In this document: one piece after another, positions 43,945-54,241 of the stretch
Layout of the letters: each line of letters opens with the position of its first letter
How positions within the stretch are numbered: position 1 is the first letter of the stretch
DNA from: Dehalococcoidia bacterium
GTDB lineage: Bacteria > Chloroflexota > Dehalococcoidia > Dehalococcoidales > RBG-16-60-22
Assembly (NCBI GenBank): GCA_030615035.1
Contig: JAUXAC010000004.1
Span: forward strand, 1 to 64,000
Reading direction: 5' to 3'
Length of the DNA stretch: 64,000 bases
Position numbers and translations under genes: made by a program
The notes under the pieces: generated by a model
Seen by the model: the letters and a program-made list of their open reading frames with translations, nothing else
Databases searched by the model: none
Told to the model about the DNA's origin: nothing

Positions 43945-45042
43945 ATGGTGAATATACTTCGTAAACATTGGCGCCTAGTATTTCTAGTGCTAGGTATTAT
44001 TATAGTCTTCTGGGTTCTGTACTTACTGAGAATGGCTATACTCCCCTTTGCTCTCGGTTTGGTGCTTGCTTATCTTTTGCTGCCGGCTATCTCCTGGCTG
44101 GAGAGAAAGCTGCCCCGCCAGGGAAGCTGGCCACAGTTCAAGCGAGTCTTTTCTATCCTGGTAGTCTTTATAGTGCTCCTTGGCATCATTGCCGCTTTTT
44201 CCTACTTTATCGTGACGACAGTCATTGATGCTTCTCTGGTTCTAGCGGAAGGTGCCCCCTATTTTATTGGTAGAAGCTTATACCAGATACAGGAATGGCT
44301 TGAAGGTTTGCGTCAGCAGCTTCCTCCAGAAATACGAGCCGACGTGGATAAGGCTCTTCTTGAAGCTGGGATGACTCTAGGTAATGCCATACGAGACGCC
44401 TTAGTCAAGGGCGTTTCCCTTGTGCCACGTACTTTTAATATATTCCTTGGCCTGGCGGCACTACCCCTCTTTCTCTTCTACATCATAAAGGACTCAGAAA
44501 GACTAAAGAGGAGTTTTTATTCTGGGCTCACGCCAGGAATTGGCGAGCATATCAAGAATATTATGTCAATTATTGAAAGAGTGCTGGGCCGGTACATTCG
44601 CGCTCAATTAATGCTTGGGCTGATTGTGGCTTACTTCTCCTTTGTTGGATTATTAATATTGAGGATACCATTTGCTCCCGTGTTAGCTATCCTGGCTGGT
44701 ATCGGGGAACTCATTCCAACACTGGGACCGTGGCTCAGCGGTGCCGTAGTCGCCATCGTCACCCTAGCGGTGGCACCGGATAAAGTTGTCTGGGTGATTC
44801 TTCTCTTTCTGGCGATTCAGTTGCTGGAAAACTACTTACTTGTCCCCAGAATTCAAGGTGGTTACCTGCGTATACATCCCGCCGTTTTGATAGCTTTACT
44901 CGTTATAGGAGCCTATATTGCCGGCTTCTGGGGACTACTGTTAGCCGCCCCCCTGACAGCTACTGCCGTAGAAATTTACAAGTATGTGCGACAGTGCTAC
45001 CAAGAAGCAGAAAAGGCTAGCGAGCAGCCTGAGCAAGGTTAG
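43945..45042 (+). CDS. AI-2E family transporter (PerM-like)
   Basis: A 365-residue integral membrane protein with about eight helices. The C-terminal half contains the family blocks RAQLMLGLIVAYFSFVGLL, GIGELIPTLGPWLSG and a final GAYIAGFWGLLLAAPLTAT. Members export small molecules or act in ion transport; the autoinducer link is not supported by anything here. It begins 100 bases after ytxH and may belong to the same unit. Confidence 0.92.
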   Translation: MVNILRKHWRLVFLVLGIIIVFWVLYLLRMAILPFALGLVLAYLLLPAISWLERKLPRQGSWPQFKRVFSILVVFIVLLGIIAAFSYFIVTTVIDASLVLAEGAPYFIGRSLYQIQEWLEGLRQQLPPEIRADVDKALLEAGMTLGNAIRDALVKGVSLVPRTFNIFLGLAALPLFLFYIIKDSERLKRSFYSGLTPGIGEHIKNIMSIIERVLGRYIRAQLMLGLIVAYFSFVGLLILRIPFAPVLAILAGIGELIPTLGPWLSGAVVAIVTLAVAPDKVVWVILLFLAIQLLENYLLVPRIQGGYLRIHPAVLIALLVIGAYIAGFWGLLLAAPLTATAVEIYKYVRQCYQEAEKASEQPEQG

Positions 45043-45088
45043 TTTATCTTTTTATCCCTCCATCCCCCCACTCTGCTATAATTAGACT

Positions 45089-47821
45089 ATGAAAAAGTCG
45101 CTGTTGGTCCTGTTTGATGGCAATGCCCTGATTCATCGTGCCTACCATGCTATGCCACCACTGACAGTGAAAAAAACCGGCGAGATTGTAAGTGCTGTTT
45201 ATGGCTTTGCCCTGATGCTACTCAAAGTAGTGAATGAGCTAAAACCCACCCATTATGCCATCGCCTTTGATAAGAAAGCTCCTACCTTCAGGCATCAACT
45301 TTTTGACCAATACAAGGCACAGCGACCGCCAACCCCTGATGAGCTGGTCAATCAGATAGGGCGGGTAAGAGAGCTGGTTAAAGCCTTCCGTATCCCCATC
45401 TTTGAGCTTGATAAATACGAAGCTGATGATATTTTAGGCACCCTCAGCCGCCAAGCCAGCCAGCAAGACATTGATACTATCATCGTTACCGGTGATGCAG
45501 ATACAATGCAACTGGTCTCACCCCGGGTAAAGGTGCTTTATCCCAAACCGGGGCGAAGCTTCAGCGATACCATGCTCTATGATAAGGCAGCGGTAAACGA
45601 TAAATACGGTGTAAGTCCGGAACATATTGCCGACCTCAAGGGACTGGTAGGCGACCCCTCGGATAATATCCCAGGTGTTCCTAGCATAGGTAAGAAAACT
45701 GCCGCCAAACTCATCCAGCAATTTGGCACCATAGAGCAAATCTACGCCCATATTGACGAGGTGACTCCACCCAAACTCCATGACACATTACGGGAAAATG
45801 AAGCTGTGGCTCGCCAGAGTAAGCTGCTAGCTACCATCGTTACCCAGACGCCGGTTAGCCTCAATCTTACTGACTGCCGCCTCAGCCAGTATGACCGCCA
45901 TCAGGTAACCGAGCTGTTCCGCGAGCTTGACTTTGCCAGTCTGCTACCCAGACTACCTGGGCTTGAAGCTGAAGAAGCCGCCCCAGAATTGCCTCACACT
46001 CAGGTCAAAACCAAGCCGCCTCAAGGAGACTATCATATCATAAGCACCACTCCAGCCCTTGATAAGCTAGTTAACCGCCTGTCCACGGTCAAGTCCTTTG
46101 CCTTTGACACGGAGACGACAAGCCTAGATGCAATGTCTGCTCAACTGGTAGGCATATCTTTATCGCCAGCTCAGGGTGAGGCTTACTATATTCCAGTTGG
46201 TCATGTCGGCTGGGAACAAGTAGAGCAATTGCCCCTCCAACAGGTTATTGACCGACTTAAGCCTCTTCTGGAAGATGCTCACCTGGCCAAGCTTGCCCAC
46301 AATGGCAAGTATGATATGACAGTGCTGGCGGGATACGGGGTAACCGTCAACAACCTCACCTTTGACACTATGGTCGCTGCTTACCTGCTGGGTGAGAAAT
46401 CCTTGGGCCTGAAAACCCTCGCCTTTAGCAAGTTGAATATTGAAATGACGCCTATTACCGCTCTTATCGGCTCGGGTGCCAAGCAGCTTTCTATGTCCCA
46501 AGTAGAGGTAAACAAGACAGCTGATTATGCCTGTGCTGATGCTGACATTACCGGGCAACTGGTCAAACTACTAAGTGCCGAGCTTCACCAACAAAAGCTG
46601 TGGCAGCTGTTCTCCGAAGTTGAGATGCCACTAGTGCCAGTGCTTCTCCGTATGGAAAGGAACGGAGTAGCTCTGAATACGGAACTATTGAGGGATATGT
46701 CGCACCAGCTTGGTGAGCAGTTAATAGAGTTGGAGACAGAAATATTTAGCTATGCTGGCCACCGGTTCAATATAAATTCACCTCAGCAGATAAGTTCCGT
46801 CCTGTTCCAAGAGCTTAGACTACCATCGGCCCGTAAGACTAAGAGCGGCTTCTTTTCTACCGAGGTTTCGGTGCTCGAGGGACTCCGTGGCGAATACCCT
46901 ATCGTGGCTGATATTTTACGATACCGCCATCTAGCTAAATTGAAATCAACCTATGTTGATGCCCTGCCCAGTCTAATAAATGCCAAAACGGGTAGGGTGC
47001 ATACCAGCTTCAACCAGACACAGACAACTACTGGTCGTCTTTCCTCAAGTGAGCCTAACTTACAAAACATTGCTGTCCGCGACGAGTTAGGTAAGCAAAT
47101 AAGGGAGTCCTTTATTGCTCCGTCTGGCTCTTGCCTTCTGGCTGGAGATTATTCACAGATTGACCTTCGTTCTCTGGCTCACCTGTCCCAAGACCCGAGC
47201 CTTTTAAGCGCCTTTCACCAAGATGAGGATATTCATGCTGCCACTGCCGCCCAACTCTTTGGGGTAAATGCTTCACAGGTAACGCCGGATATGCGTCGGC
47301 TGGCAAAAACAGTTAATTTTGGCGTAATCTACGGGATGAGTGAGTACGGACTAGAGCAGGCGACTGAACTATCACGGGAAGAGGCTGCCCAGTTCATCGC
47401 TGCCTACTTTGAAAAATACCCGGGGGTAAAGCAGTATCTTGAGTCGACAAAGCAGCAAGCCAGAGAAACCGGTTATGTGCAAACAATACTGGGCAGAAGA
47501 CGGTTTATCCCTGAAATCAATTCATCTAACCGCCAGGTGAGGGAAGCTGCCGAACGCATGGCAATAAATATGCCAGTGCAAGGTACCTCAGCTGACATCA
47601 TAAAAGTGGCTATGATTAACCTGTGCCGGGAGATGGAAAACCAACGACTGAAAAGTAAGATGCTGCTACAAGTGCACGATGAACTCGTCTTTGAAGTTCC
47701 CAAGGGGGAACTGAAAACAATGCAGGCACTCGTTCCTGATGTAATGTCCACGGCTTTGAAGTTTAGCGTTCCGCTAAAAGTGGACACTAAGACAGGTAAT
47801 AACTGGGGGGAGATGGAATAA
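45089..47821 (+). CDS. polA: DNA polymerase I
   Basis: A 910-residue repair polymerase. The 5' nuclease domain spans residues 1-295 (YEADDILGTL, VTGDADTMQLV, SDNIPGVPSIG). A 3'-5' proofreading domain follows and looks active: DTETTS (motif I), AHNGKYDM (motif II) and YACADAD (motif III). The polymerase domain has GDYSQIDLRSLAH (motif A), RRLAKTVNFGVIYG (motif B) and LQVHDELVFE (motif C). TATAAT at 45077-45082 lies close to the start. mutM follows with 1 base between, pairing two repair genes. Confidence 0.97.
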   Translation: MKKSLLVLFDGNALIHRAYHAMPPLTVKKTGEIVSAVYGFALMLLKVVNELKPTHYAIAFDKKAPTFRHQLFDQYKAQRPPTPDELVNQIGRVRELVKAFRIPIFELDKYEADDILGTLSRQASQQDIDTIIVTGDADTMQLVSPRVKVLYPKPGRSFSDTMLYDKAAVNDKYGVSPEHIADLKGLVGDPSDNIPGVPSIGKKTAAKLIQQFGTIEQIYAHIDEVTPPKLHDTLRENEAVARQSKLLATIVTQTPVSLNLTDCRLSQYDRHQVTELFRELDFASLLPRLPGLEAEEAAPELPHTQVKTKPPQGDYHIISTTPALDKLVNRLSTVKSFAFDTETTSLDAMSAQLVGISLSPAQGEAYYIPVGHVGWEQVEQLPLQQVIDRLKPLLEDAHLAKLAHNGKYDMTVLAGYGVTVNNLTFDTMVAAYLLGEKSLGLKTLAFSKLNIEMTPITALIGSGAKQLSMSQVEVNKTADYACADADITGQLVKLLSAELHQQKLWQLFSEVEMPLVPVLLRMERNGVALNTELLRDMSHQLGEQLIELETEIFSYAGHRFNINSPQQISSVLFQELRLPSARKTKSGFFSTEVSVLEGLRGEYPIVADILRYRHLAKLKSTYVDALPSLINAKTGRVHTSFNQTQTTTGRLSSSEPNLQNIAVRDELGKQIRESFIAPSGSCLLAGDYSQIDLRSLAHLSQDPSLLSAFHQDEDIHAATAAQLFGVNASQVTPDMRRLAKTVNFGVIYGMSEYGLEQATELSREEAAQFIAAYFEKYPGVKQYLESTKQQARETGYVQTILGRRRFIPEINSSNRQVREAAERMAINMPVQGTSADIIKVAMINLCREMENQRLKSKMLLQVHDELVFEVPKGELKTMQALVPDVMSTALKFSVPLKVDTKTGNNWGEME

Positions 47822-47822
47822 A

Positions 47823-48641
47823 GTGCCTGAACTGCCTGAGGTAGAGACAATAAAAAATGAGCTGATGCCCCATATTATTGGTCGTAAGCTCACTGGTGTC
47901 ACCCTTTTCTGGGATGGAATAGTGCGCCAGCCATCAGTTACTGACTTCCGCTCGCGTCTCATCGGGCAGAAAATAACCGGGCTGGCCCGAAATGGTAAAT
48001 ATCTTATCGTCGGCTTGACCAGTAATGATTTATTAATTATCCATTTGAAAATGAGCGGCTCTTTGCTGATCAGCCAGGACTCATCAGAGCCACCCAAGTA
48101 CACCCGGGCTATAATTCATCTGGATAAGGGCACTAATATTTTCTTTCGCGACCCGCGCAAGTTTGGGGCAATGTGGCTGGTAGGAGATAAGGATACTATT
48201 GTCGGCAAACTTGGCCCAGAGCCCTTGGAAACTGACTTTACCCCCCAAGCCCTGGCACAGCGCTTGAAAAACCGCACAGCACCGATAAAGGCTCTTCTCT
48301 TTGACCAGTCCTTCGTCGCTGGCATCGGCAATATGTATGCTGATGAAGCTCTGTTTGCTGCCGGAATCAACCCACTAAGGCCAGGGGGCAGCCTGTCCCA
48401 AGATGAGATAGAGCGACTTCACACTGCCATCAGGCAGGTATTATGGTCAGCCATTGGTAACAAGGGAGCCAGCGTAAATACGTACTTTCGCCCCGGTGGG
48501 GAACTGGGGACCGCCCATTTTGAGTTCAAGGTTGCCCATCGCGGTGGCGAGTCCTGTCCCAGCTGCGGCACCCCTATTCAACGCATTCCTATCCGTAACC
48601 GTGGCTCCTACTTCTGCCCCAAATGCCAGCCAGAATTTTAG
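47823..48641 (+). CDS. mutM: Formamidopyrimidine-DNA glycosylase
   Basis: A 272-residue base-excision enzyme that removes oxidised purines such as 8-oxoguanine. The N-terminus PELPEVETI includes the catalytic Pro and Glu after Met removal; LKMSGSLL carries a lysine contact, [17 protein letters not shown] is the helix-two-turn-helix, and the C-terminal zinc finger is CPSCG...CPKCQ. Start GTG, 1 base after polA. It converges with the next gene, overlapping it by 4 bases. Confidence 0.97.
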   Translation: MPELPEVETIKNELMPHIIGRKLTGVTLFWDGIVRQPSVTDFRSRLIGQKITGLARNGKYLIVGLTSNDLLIIHLKMSGSLLISQDSSEPPKYTRAIIHLDKGTNIFFRDPRKFGAMWLVGDKDTIVGKLGPEPLETDFTPQALAQRLKNRTAPIKALLFDQSFVAGIGNMYADEALFAAGINPLRPGGSLSQDEIERLHTAIRQVLWSAIGNKGASVNTYFRPGGELGTAHFEFKVAHRGGESCPSCGTPIQRIPIRNRGSYFCPKCQPEF

Positions 48642-49273
48642 TCACTAAGTGCAAAAGGTGGATAACGGTCAGTGGTCAATAAGAAAGCATATGCAGCTAC
48701 TCTCAAAGACCACCGGTACACGCCAACCACAAAATCAAACAAGCCTCTTGGGTAACGACCGGTAAACAATATGACAAACCAGGCAATCACTACACACACT
48801 ATTGCAGCAATCCAGAGGAATGCTAGAATAATGTAGTGTGGTATAGCCAAAAACCATTTCACCAATGGTAGCCCAGGATTTAGCTCATTCTTAGCATCAG
48901 GATATGGAATCTCAATGTGCACTACCTGGTCTTCGTCAGTCGATGGATATTCATCAGTAAGCAGATCGATATAAACTCCAACACGAGTGCTGAACTTGGT
49001 CAGTGCCACATTCCAGTCAAACCACCACTTTGGGTATTTGTGCCTAAATAGGATCATTAAAACTAATGGTAGAAATACAAGTCCAGCAGTGGCATATTGG
49101 TAGACCCCGCCACCTGTTCCTTTCCATTCTAATTCAGCACTAGATAGTAAACCTATAATGATGACGATTGGAATAGCTATGAAAATCCTGAAAAAAGTTG
49201 TTAGTCTGTTAAGATTTCTATCAGGGTAGTCGATGGACAAGCTAACTGGATACGCAGTTGAAGTTTCTGCCAT
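48638..49273 (-). CDS. DUF4389 domain membrane protein
   Basis: A 211-residue protein with two DUF4389 units. [21 protein letters not shown] and [20 protein letters not shown] in the first half are followed by [20 protein letters not shown] and [19 protein letters not shown] in the second, each with paired membrane helices. Function unknown. GGAGGGACTATT precedes the ATG. Confidence 0.88.
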   Translation of the reverse strand: MAETSTAYPVSLSIDYPDRNLNRLTTFFRIFIAIPIVIIIGLLSSAELEWKGTGGGVYQYATAGLVFLPLVLMILFRHKYPKWWFDWNVALTKFSTRVGVYIDLLTDEYPSTDEDQVVHIEIPYPDAKNELNPGLPLVKWFLAIPHYIILAFLWIAAIVCVVIAWFVILFTGRYPRGLFDFVVGVYRWSLRVAAYAFLLTTDRYPPFALSD

Positions 49274-49349
49274 AATAGTCCCTCCTTATCAGTGTATATA
49301 ATTACGTTAAACTACCCTTTTGGGTAATAACTGTCAAGAAGCTCTGCCT

Positions 49350-49503
49350 AAGACTGTTTAGCAACCTATCCCCCTGACCCCCTTCCCTTAATAAGGGAAG
49401 GGGGAGTGTGGGTAAGGGAGGGGCTTCGCCCCTCCCTAAAATCTCTTCCCCCCCCTCCTTGAAAGGAGAGGGGGATAAAGGGGGTGAGGTCAATAAACAG
49501 TCT
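49350..49503. repeat. Palindromic repeat copy, near-complete
   Basis: TGTTTAGCAACCTATCCCCC on the left and GGGGGTGAGGTCAATAAACA on the right are inverted ends. Between them are CTTCCCTTAATAAGGGAAG, GGAGGGGC-TTC-GCCCCTCC and CTCCTTGAAAGGAG. Length about 150 bp. It is a good reference copy for the family. Confidence 0.88.
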
Positions 49504-49517
49504 ACCAGCTTTAATAA

Positions 49518-49549
49518 GACCCCCCAGCCCTTTGGCAAGCCGGGGGGTC
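49518..49549 (-). terminator. Hairpin downstream of cstA
   Basis: GACCCCCC (49518-49525) pairs with GGGGGGTC (49542-49549) around a short inner stem. On the minus strand it follows the cstA stop by about 40 bases and is followed by TTATTAAAG, a weak T-tract, so it is a plausible terminator. Confidence 0.6.
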
Positions 49550-49587
49550 TCTCTTGGAACCGACTAACAGTCACCTGGTTAGTGAAA

Positions 49588-51219
49588 TCAAGAGGCGGCT
49601 GACGTTTGTTTACCCACTCCTCTTAGTCTGTTTACGGCTAAGTAGACTAAAACGACAGCCAGGATAAAGAGCACCACGACAATGATTACCTGCACAAAGT
49701 TGGCGGCGGCTAATGTTTTGAGGAACATAAACACCAGCGCGGTCAGGGTAACGGCAAGCATAAAAATCATCGGATAGAGGACAAACTTGTTGTCCTTACC
49801 CATCCTGGCCAGCCAGACAGCAACAGCCAGCAGAGCCAAAGAAGCCATAAGCTGGTTAGCCGTACCGAACAGAGGCCAGAGTGTCTTCCATCCACCACTC
49901 AACGCCAGCCAAGTAGCCAAACCCACGCCAATTGCGCCGGCCACCCAGCGATTGGTCACAAGGGTAACAATGGCTGATGGCTTTCCCTCTTCTTTTTCGG
50001 TTAGTTCCACAAGCATAAACCGGGTCAACCGGGTGGCGGTATCCAGGGTGGTCAGGGCAAAAGCGCTGAGCACCAGGCCACCGAAGACTACACCAACCGC
50101 CAGTGGAATCCCCAAGGCGGTCAGGAAATTACCGATACCCTGGGAGAAGACACCTCCCCAGCCGACTTCTTTGAGGAGGGCTTGGTAGTCACCCAGAAAC
50201 AGGTAAGCCACAGTGATGAGCGCAACCACCGACAACAGGCACTCCAGCATCATAGAACCATAGCCGATTGGCTTGATATGGGCTTCGCTGCTCAACTGCT
50301 TGGAGGTAGTCCCTGAAGAGACCAGGGAGTGGAAGCCGGAAATGGCACCACAGGCAACGGTAACGAAAAGTATCGGGAAGAGATAGCCAAGGTTGGTCTG
50401 GAAACCAGTAAAAGCAGTCAGCTTGATTGCCGGGTTGGTAGCAAAAATAGCGATAACGGCAGCAATCAGAAACCCGTACAGCAGGAACGAGTTCAGGTAG
50501 TCACGGGGCTGCAGAATGATCCACACCGGCAGGCTGGCGGCAATAAGAGCATATACCAACAAAATAGGTATCCAGACAGCAAGTGGTAGACTAATGGGAA
50601 ACAGGACACCCAGCCACACACACAGAGCCAGAAGAATCACGCCGATTATGCTGCTCACCAGCAGGGGTGCCCCCCGCCGGAGGACAAGGTAACCAAAGAG
50701 AATGGCGAGCCCAATAAACAGTATGGAAGTCGTTGCCACTGAAGGAAAAGATTCGAACATCTTGGCGACGACAAAAGCAAAGACAGCCAGAATGAGAATG
50801 CAGGTAAGCCAGGCGAAGGCGGCAAAAAGCTTTTTACTGCTGACGCCAACATTCTCCTTGAGGATTTCAGCAATGGTCTTAGCCTTGTGACGGATAGAAG
50901 CATATAAGGCTCCGGTGTCGTGCACGGCACCAATGAAGATACCGCCAAAGACGATCCACAGAAATACCGGGAGCCAACCGAATACAGCTGCCACTATTGG
51001 ACCCACAATCGGGGCGGCACCGGCGATGGAAGCAAAGTGGTGACCCATCAGAACCGGAGCCCGCGTCGGGACATAGTCTATATCATCGCGCATAGTATGA
51101 GCCGGGGTTTTAGCTTTGGGATCAACTCCCCCCAGCTTTTTGATTATAAACGAGCCGTAAGTCAGGTAGGCGATAATAAAGGCAACCACGGCAATGACTA
51201 TTAACACTATCGCACTCAT
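49588..51219 (-). CDS. cstA: Carbon starvation protein CstA family (peptide/pyruvate transporter)
   Basis: A 543-residue, multi-pass membrane protein. The N-terminal region DDIDYVPTRAPVLMGHHFASIAGA with FGGIFIGAVHDTGAL is the signature of the CstA family. It is shorter than E. coli CstA (about 700) but typical of the short subgroup. Members take up peptides or pyruvate. A hypothetical gene lies upstream on the same strand. Confidence 0.93.
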   Translation of the reverse strand: MSAIVLIVIAVVAFIIAYLTYGSFIIKKLGGVDPKAKTPAHTMRDDIDYVPTRAPVLMGHHFASIAGAAPIVGPIVAAVFGWLPVFLWIVFGGIFIGAVHDTGALYASIRHKAKTIAEILKENVGVSSKKLFAAFAWLTCILILAVFAFVVAKMFESFPSVATTSILFIGLAILFGYLVLRRGAPLLVSSIIGVILLALCVWLGVLFPISLPLAVWIPILLVYALIAASLPVWIILQPRDYLNSFLLYGFLIAAVIAIFATNPAIKLTAFTGFQTNLGYLFPILFVTVACGAISGFHSLVSSGTTSKQLSSEAHIKPIGYGSMMLECLLSVVALITVAYLFLGDYQALLKEVGWGGVFSQGIGNFLTALGIPLAVGVVFGGLVLSAFALTTLDTATRLTRFMLVELTEKEEGKPSAIVTLVTNRWVAGAIGVGLATWLALSGGWKTLWPLFGTANQLMASLALLAVAVWLARMGKDNKFVLYPMIFMLAVTLTALVFMFLKTLAAANFVQVIIVVVLFILAVVLVYLAVNRLRGVGKQTSAAS

Positions 51220-51237
51220 AAGTATTTACCTCCTTTC

Positions 51238-51777
51238 CTAATATTTGGGAGACAAAACACTCTGTTTTGACGGCATAGGTTTTGGTTGATAGCTTTTAAT
51301 CACCTCCTTTCCTTTAGGACTGGAGTAGACTTGACCTGATGAAAGGTCAACCAGCAGCAGACAAGCCGAATACCAGCCACGTAGCCCAAACCAGAAGTCT
51401 CGACCGTGTTTGAATCTTGTTCCAATATGAATGGCTTCGGGGTCAAACCCCTGCTCCGAGACCAATATCCCGGTGACCATGCTGGACATGTGTTCCTTAT
51501 GGGGTTTGACCAACTCACCAGCGGCGCTTACCAAGAAGATGGTAAAATCTTTGACTTCGGGCGCATAGATTTTAGCGGAGTGACCCTCTACCAGACAGTA
51601 TTCGTTGGTTTCAAAGGCGCCGAGGACTGCTTTTTTAGTGAGAAAAAATTTCTCGCTCCTGGCATGGGAGCAAGCATAAAGGTCTAACTTACGACCCAGA
51701 ATAGAATAATCCGGGTAAATATCAAAGTAAGCTTCGTATTTGCCCCGCAAGGTATCCAGATATTCCTGCAGTTTTAT
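51238..51777 (-). CDS. Hypothetical protein upstream of cstA, probable non-standard start
   Basis: A protein of about 179 residues. The first in-frame TTG is at 51750 and has no ribosome binding site. GGAGG (51788-51784) is followed after 6 bases by ATA (51777-51775) and a plausible coding N-terminus KLQEYLDTL; CTG at 51771 is an alternative. The protein contains YEAYFDIYPDY and HGRDFWFGLRGWYSACLLLV, suggesting a mixed alpha/beta cytoplasmic fold. I do not recognise a family. It may be co-transcribed with cstA, 18 bases away. Confidence 0.55.
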   Translation of the reverse strand: MKLQEYLDTLRGKYEAYFDIYPDYSILGRKLDLYACSHARSEKFFLTKKAVLGAFETNEYCLVEGHSAKIYAPEVKDFTIFLVSAAGELVKPHKEHMSSMVTGILVSEQGFDPEAIHIGTRFKHGRDFWFGLRGWYSACLLLVDLSSGQVYSSPKGKEVIKSYQPKPMPSKQSVLSPKY

Positions 51778-51976
51778 TTTTTTCCTCCGCTCCGCTGGTC
51801 ATATTTCCTTGATCAACTACCTGATGCAACCCAGTATGTAATTGAATAATTTACTCCTAACAGTTGTAATTGTCAAGAGGCTCTGCCGAGAATTTCGATA
51901 GTCAGAGAATAATTAGTAAGTCTTGCACCTTAAGAAGAACTCTAACTGCCAGAATATCAACCAATATCATATATTA

Positions 51977-52546
51977 TCAGCCTAGATTATTTATCTCGCT
52001 GAGAGCTGCGGAGTAAGCATCAAAGGTTGGAGAATCGAAGAGCACAAACACTACCTCTTTAATGGAGGCAGTGCTTCCACGGAGAAATGAGATAACCGTC
52101 CCCAGGGCTACCCTTGAAGCCTTTTCAACCGGATAGCCATAGGCACCGGTACTTATTGAAGGAAAGGCGACACTGGTTAGGCGGTTATCGGCGGCTAGTT
52201 TCAGGCTCTCCCGATAGGCACTCTCTAATAATTCGGCTTCGCCCTTTCTACCCCCATGCCATACAGGACCAACGGTATGGATTACATATTTTGCCTTAAG
52301 GTTCCCGCCAGTGGTAAGCACTGCCTTACCTGTTGGCAAACGCCCCTGCCTAGCGACGATTTGCTTGCATTCCTCCAGGATAGTGGGACCGCCTGCCCGA
52401 TGGATAGCTCCATCCACGCCACCACCCCCCATCAAGCTAGAGTTAGCCGCATTAACTATAGCATCGGTAGCCTGTTGCGTAATGTCACCCTTCATTATAG
52501 AGAGCTTTGCTTGGTTAACAGTTACCTGTGCCAAGTTATTTCCCAT
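51977..52546 (-). CDS. Macro domain protein (ADP-ribose/O-acetyl-ADP-ribose binding)
   Basis: A protein of about 189 residues. GDITQQATDAIVNAANSSLM, then GGGGVDGAIHRAGG and the later SISTGAYGYPVEKAS form the ADP-ribose binding site of MacroD-type domains, many of which hydrolyse O-acetyl-ADP-ribose or remove ADP-ribose from acidic residues. Start ATG at 52546; an in-frame start 21 bases upstream is less likely. Probably cytoplasmic and stand-alone. Confidence 0.93.
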   Translation of the reverse strand: MGNNLAQVTVNQAKLSIMKGDITQQATDAIVNAANSSLMGGGGVDGAIHRAGGPTILEECKQIVARQGRLPTGKAVLTTGGNLKAKYVIHTVGPVWHGGRKGEAELLESAYRESLKLAADNRLTSVAFPSISTGAYGYPVEKASRVALGTVISFLRGSTASIKEVVFVLFDSPTFDAYSAALSEINNLG

Positions 52547-52586
52547 ATCTCTCACTTCCGTTCTCAATCCCCGACTGACAAACTTA

Positions 52587-53750
52587 TCATTTACTGCCCT
52601 TCAGGTAGTCTATTGCCCACCGGATAGTCTCTTCTCCTCCAAGCTCAAGCTCATAGTCCGGTTCTATTCCTTCACCTTCTATAAGGCGACCACCGGGAGT
52701 GAGCCAGCGAGCTGTGGTGATATATAACGCTGAGCCATCTTTAAGCTGGCGGAGCACATTAACACTGCCTTTGCCAAAGGTTTTGTTGCCGGCAATGGTA
52801 GCGCGACCATAATCTTGCAGAGCCCCAGTCAGCACCTCACCGCCACTGGCAGTAAAACTGTCTACTAAAACAACCATAGGCAGGTCAGTAGTTACTTCCA
52901 TACGTTTAACCTCAAGAGCAGTCTGCTCTCCCTGGCTGTCCACCACATTAACAACTACGCCCTCCTTTAAAAAGTGGCTGGCAACATCAATCACTATTGG
53001 CAATAAGCCGCCCGAGTTATGACGCAGGTCAAGGATGATGCCTCTGGCCTCTTTATCAACTATGCTTTCCAGCACTGGGGATAGCTCTTCATCAGTACGC
53101 TCAGAAAAATAGGCGATACTAATGTAAGCGATGTCTCCCTTCATCTCAAGGTAGATGCTGGGCAGCTCAATTTTAGCCCTCACTACTTCAATTTCCTCCA
53201 TCAGCTCATATTCCTTAACGGTCTGGCCGAGTCCCTTGTAAAGAATAAGGAGCCTGACGGATGTCTCCTCAGGTCCACGGATTTTAAGCACTGCCTCAGC
53301 CAGGCTCATCTCTGCGGTGGACACACCGTCTATTTCCAGAATTACATCACCAGCCCTGATGCCTGCCTTGTCCGCTGGTGAATCAGCAATGGGAGTAATA
53401 ATTGTTAGCTGCTCATCTCTAATTGTTACATGGGCGCCGATGCCTTCAAATTCCCCTTCCAAGGTACTCAGTCCTAACTGCTGGCTTTCAGCATCCAAGT
53501 AGGAGGTATAAGGGTCATCCAATGCCTCCAGTATGCCTTCAATAGCGCCTTGTCTCAGCGCGCTAGCATCAAGCTGGTCCTTGTCCACATATTCGTTGAA
53601 GATGATATCCCAGGCTTGCTCCACACTCTCCAGACCTTCCTTTTGGCTTGGGGGAGTTCGGCTACCTAGGCCATAGCCAATACCAAAAGATAGGACAAGG
53701 GCGGCTACCAATAATAGGCTGATTAGCGTAAATTTCATTGTTTTTGACAT
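52587..53750 (-). CDS. S41 family C-terminal processing protease
   Basis: A 387-residue exported protease. An N-terminal membrane helix (residues 8-28) anchors it outside the cytoplasm. A PDZ domain (IADSPADKAGIRAGDVILEID) follows, then the catalytic domain with the Ser of FTASGGEV and the Lys in GNKTFGKGSV, which form the Ser-Lys dyad. CtpA-type enzymes trim C-termini of exported proteins. The macro domain gene lies downstream. Confidence 0.93.
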   Translation of the reverse strand: MSKTMKFTLISLLLVAALVLSFGIGYGLGSRTPPSQKEGLESVEQAWDIIFNEYVDKDQLDASALRQGAIEGILEALDDPYTSYLDAESQQLGLSTLEGEFEGIGAHVTIRDEQLTIITPIADSPADKAGIRAGDVILEIDGVSTAEMSLAEAVLKIRGPEETSVRLLILYKGLGQTVKEYELMEEIEVVRAKIELPSIYLEMKGDIAYISIAYFSERTDEELSPVLESIVDKEARGIILDLRHNSGGLLPIVIDVASHFLKEGVVVNVVDSQGEQTALEVKRMEVTTDLPMVVLVDSFTASGGEVLTGALQDYGRATIAGNKTFGKGSVNVLRQLKDGSALYITTARWLTPGGRLIEGEGIEPDYELELGGEETIRWAIDYLKGSK

Positions 53751-53881
53751 TGGACTTACTCTCCCTAAAACATTTTGGGTAAAAGCTATTGGCTAAGGAA
53801 AAATTAACAGGACTCTACCCTTTCAGAAAATTCACCCCCTAAATTACTAAAGGGAGGGGAATCAGGCATTGAGGTTAAAGA

Positions 53882-54235
53882 GTCAAGTAAACCTGTAAGC
53901 CGAGTTCTGTACTCCGACTAATCGGAGCAGCGACCATCTGTCTAGCCCTGATGTTGCCATCAGGGTCAAGCGACCAACCCGGGGAACGGGCCGGGCGTCC
54001 CTTTGTCCCTCTATTTGGTCTTGCTCCGGATGGGGTTTACCCAGCCGACTAGTCACCCAGCCGCTGGTGAGCTTTTACCTCACCATTTCACCCTTACCCC
54101 GCTCAAGCGGGGCGGTATGTTTCTGTGGCACTTTCCGTAGGGTCACCCCTCCTGGGTGTTACCCAGCATCCTGCCCGGGGGAGCTCGGACTTTCCTCCCT
54201 GGTATTCCAGGGCGGCCACCCGGTTTACTTGACCC
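53882..54235 (-). ncRNA. rnpB: RNase P RNA, bacterial type A
   Basis: The minus strand reads as RNase P RNA: the 5' end GTCAAGTAAACC pairs with the 3' end GGTTTACTTGAC (P1), and the conserved GAGGAAAGTCCGAGCTC block follows near 54195. The 3' conserved region appears near 53905-53930 (ACAGAACTCGGCTTACAG). Length about 354 bases fits type A. The catalytic RNA removes 5' leaders from pre-tRNAs. The 53751-53881 gap holds only short C-rich fragments. Confidence 0.95.
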
Positions 54236-54241
54236 ACTTAT

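Noticed and set aside
49302..49602. Open frames across the repeat between the DUF4389 and cstA genes
   Set aside because: They consist of translated repeat and terminator sequence (Pro/Ser/Gly-rich) without a ribosome binding site.
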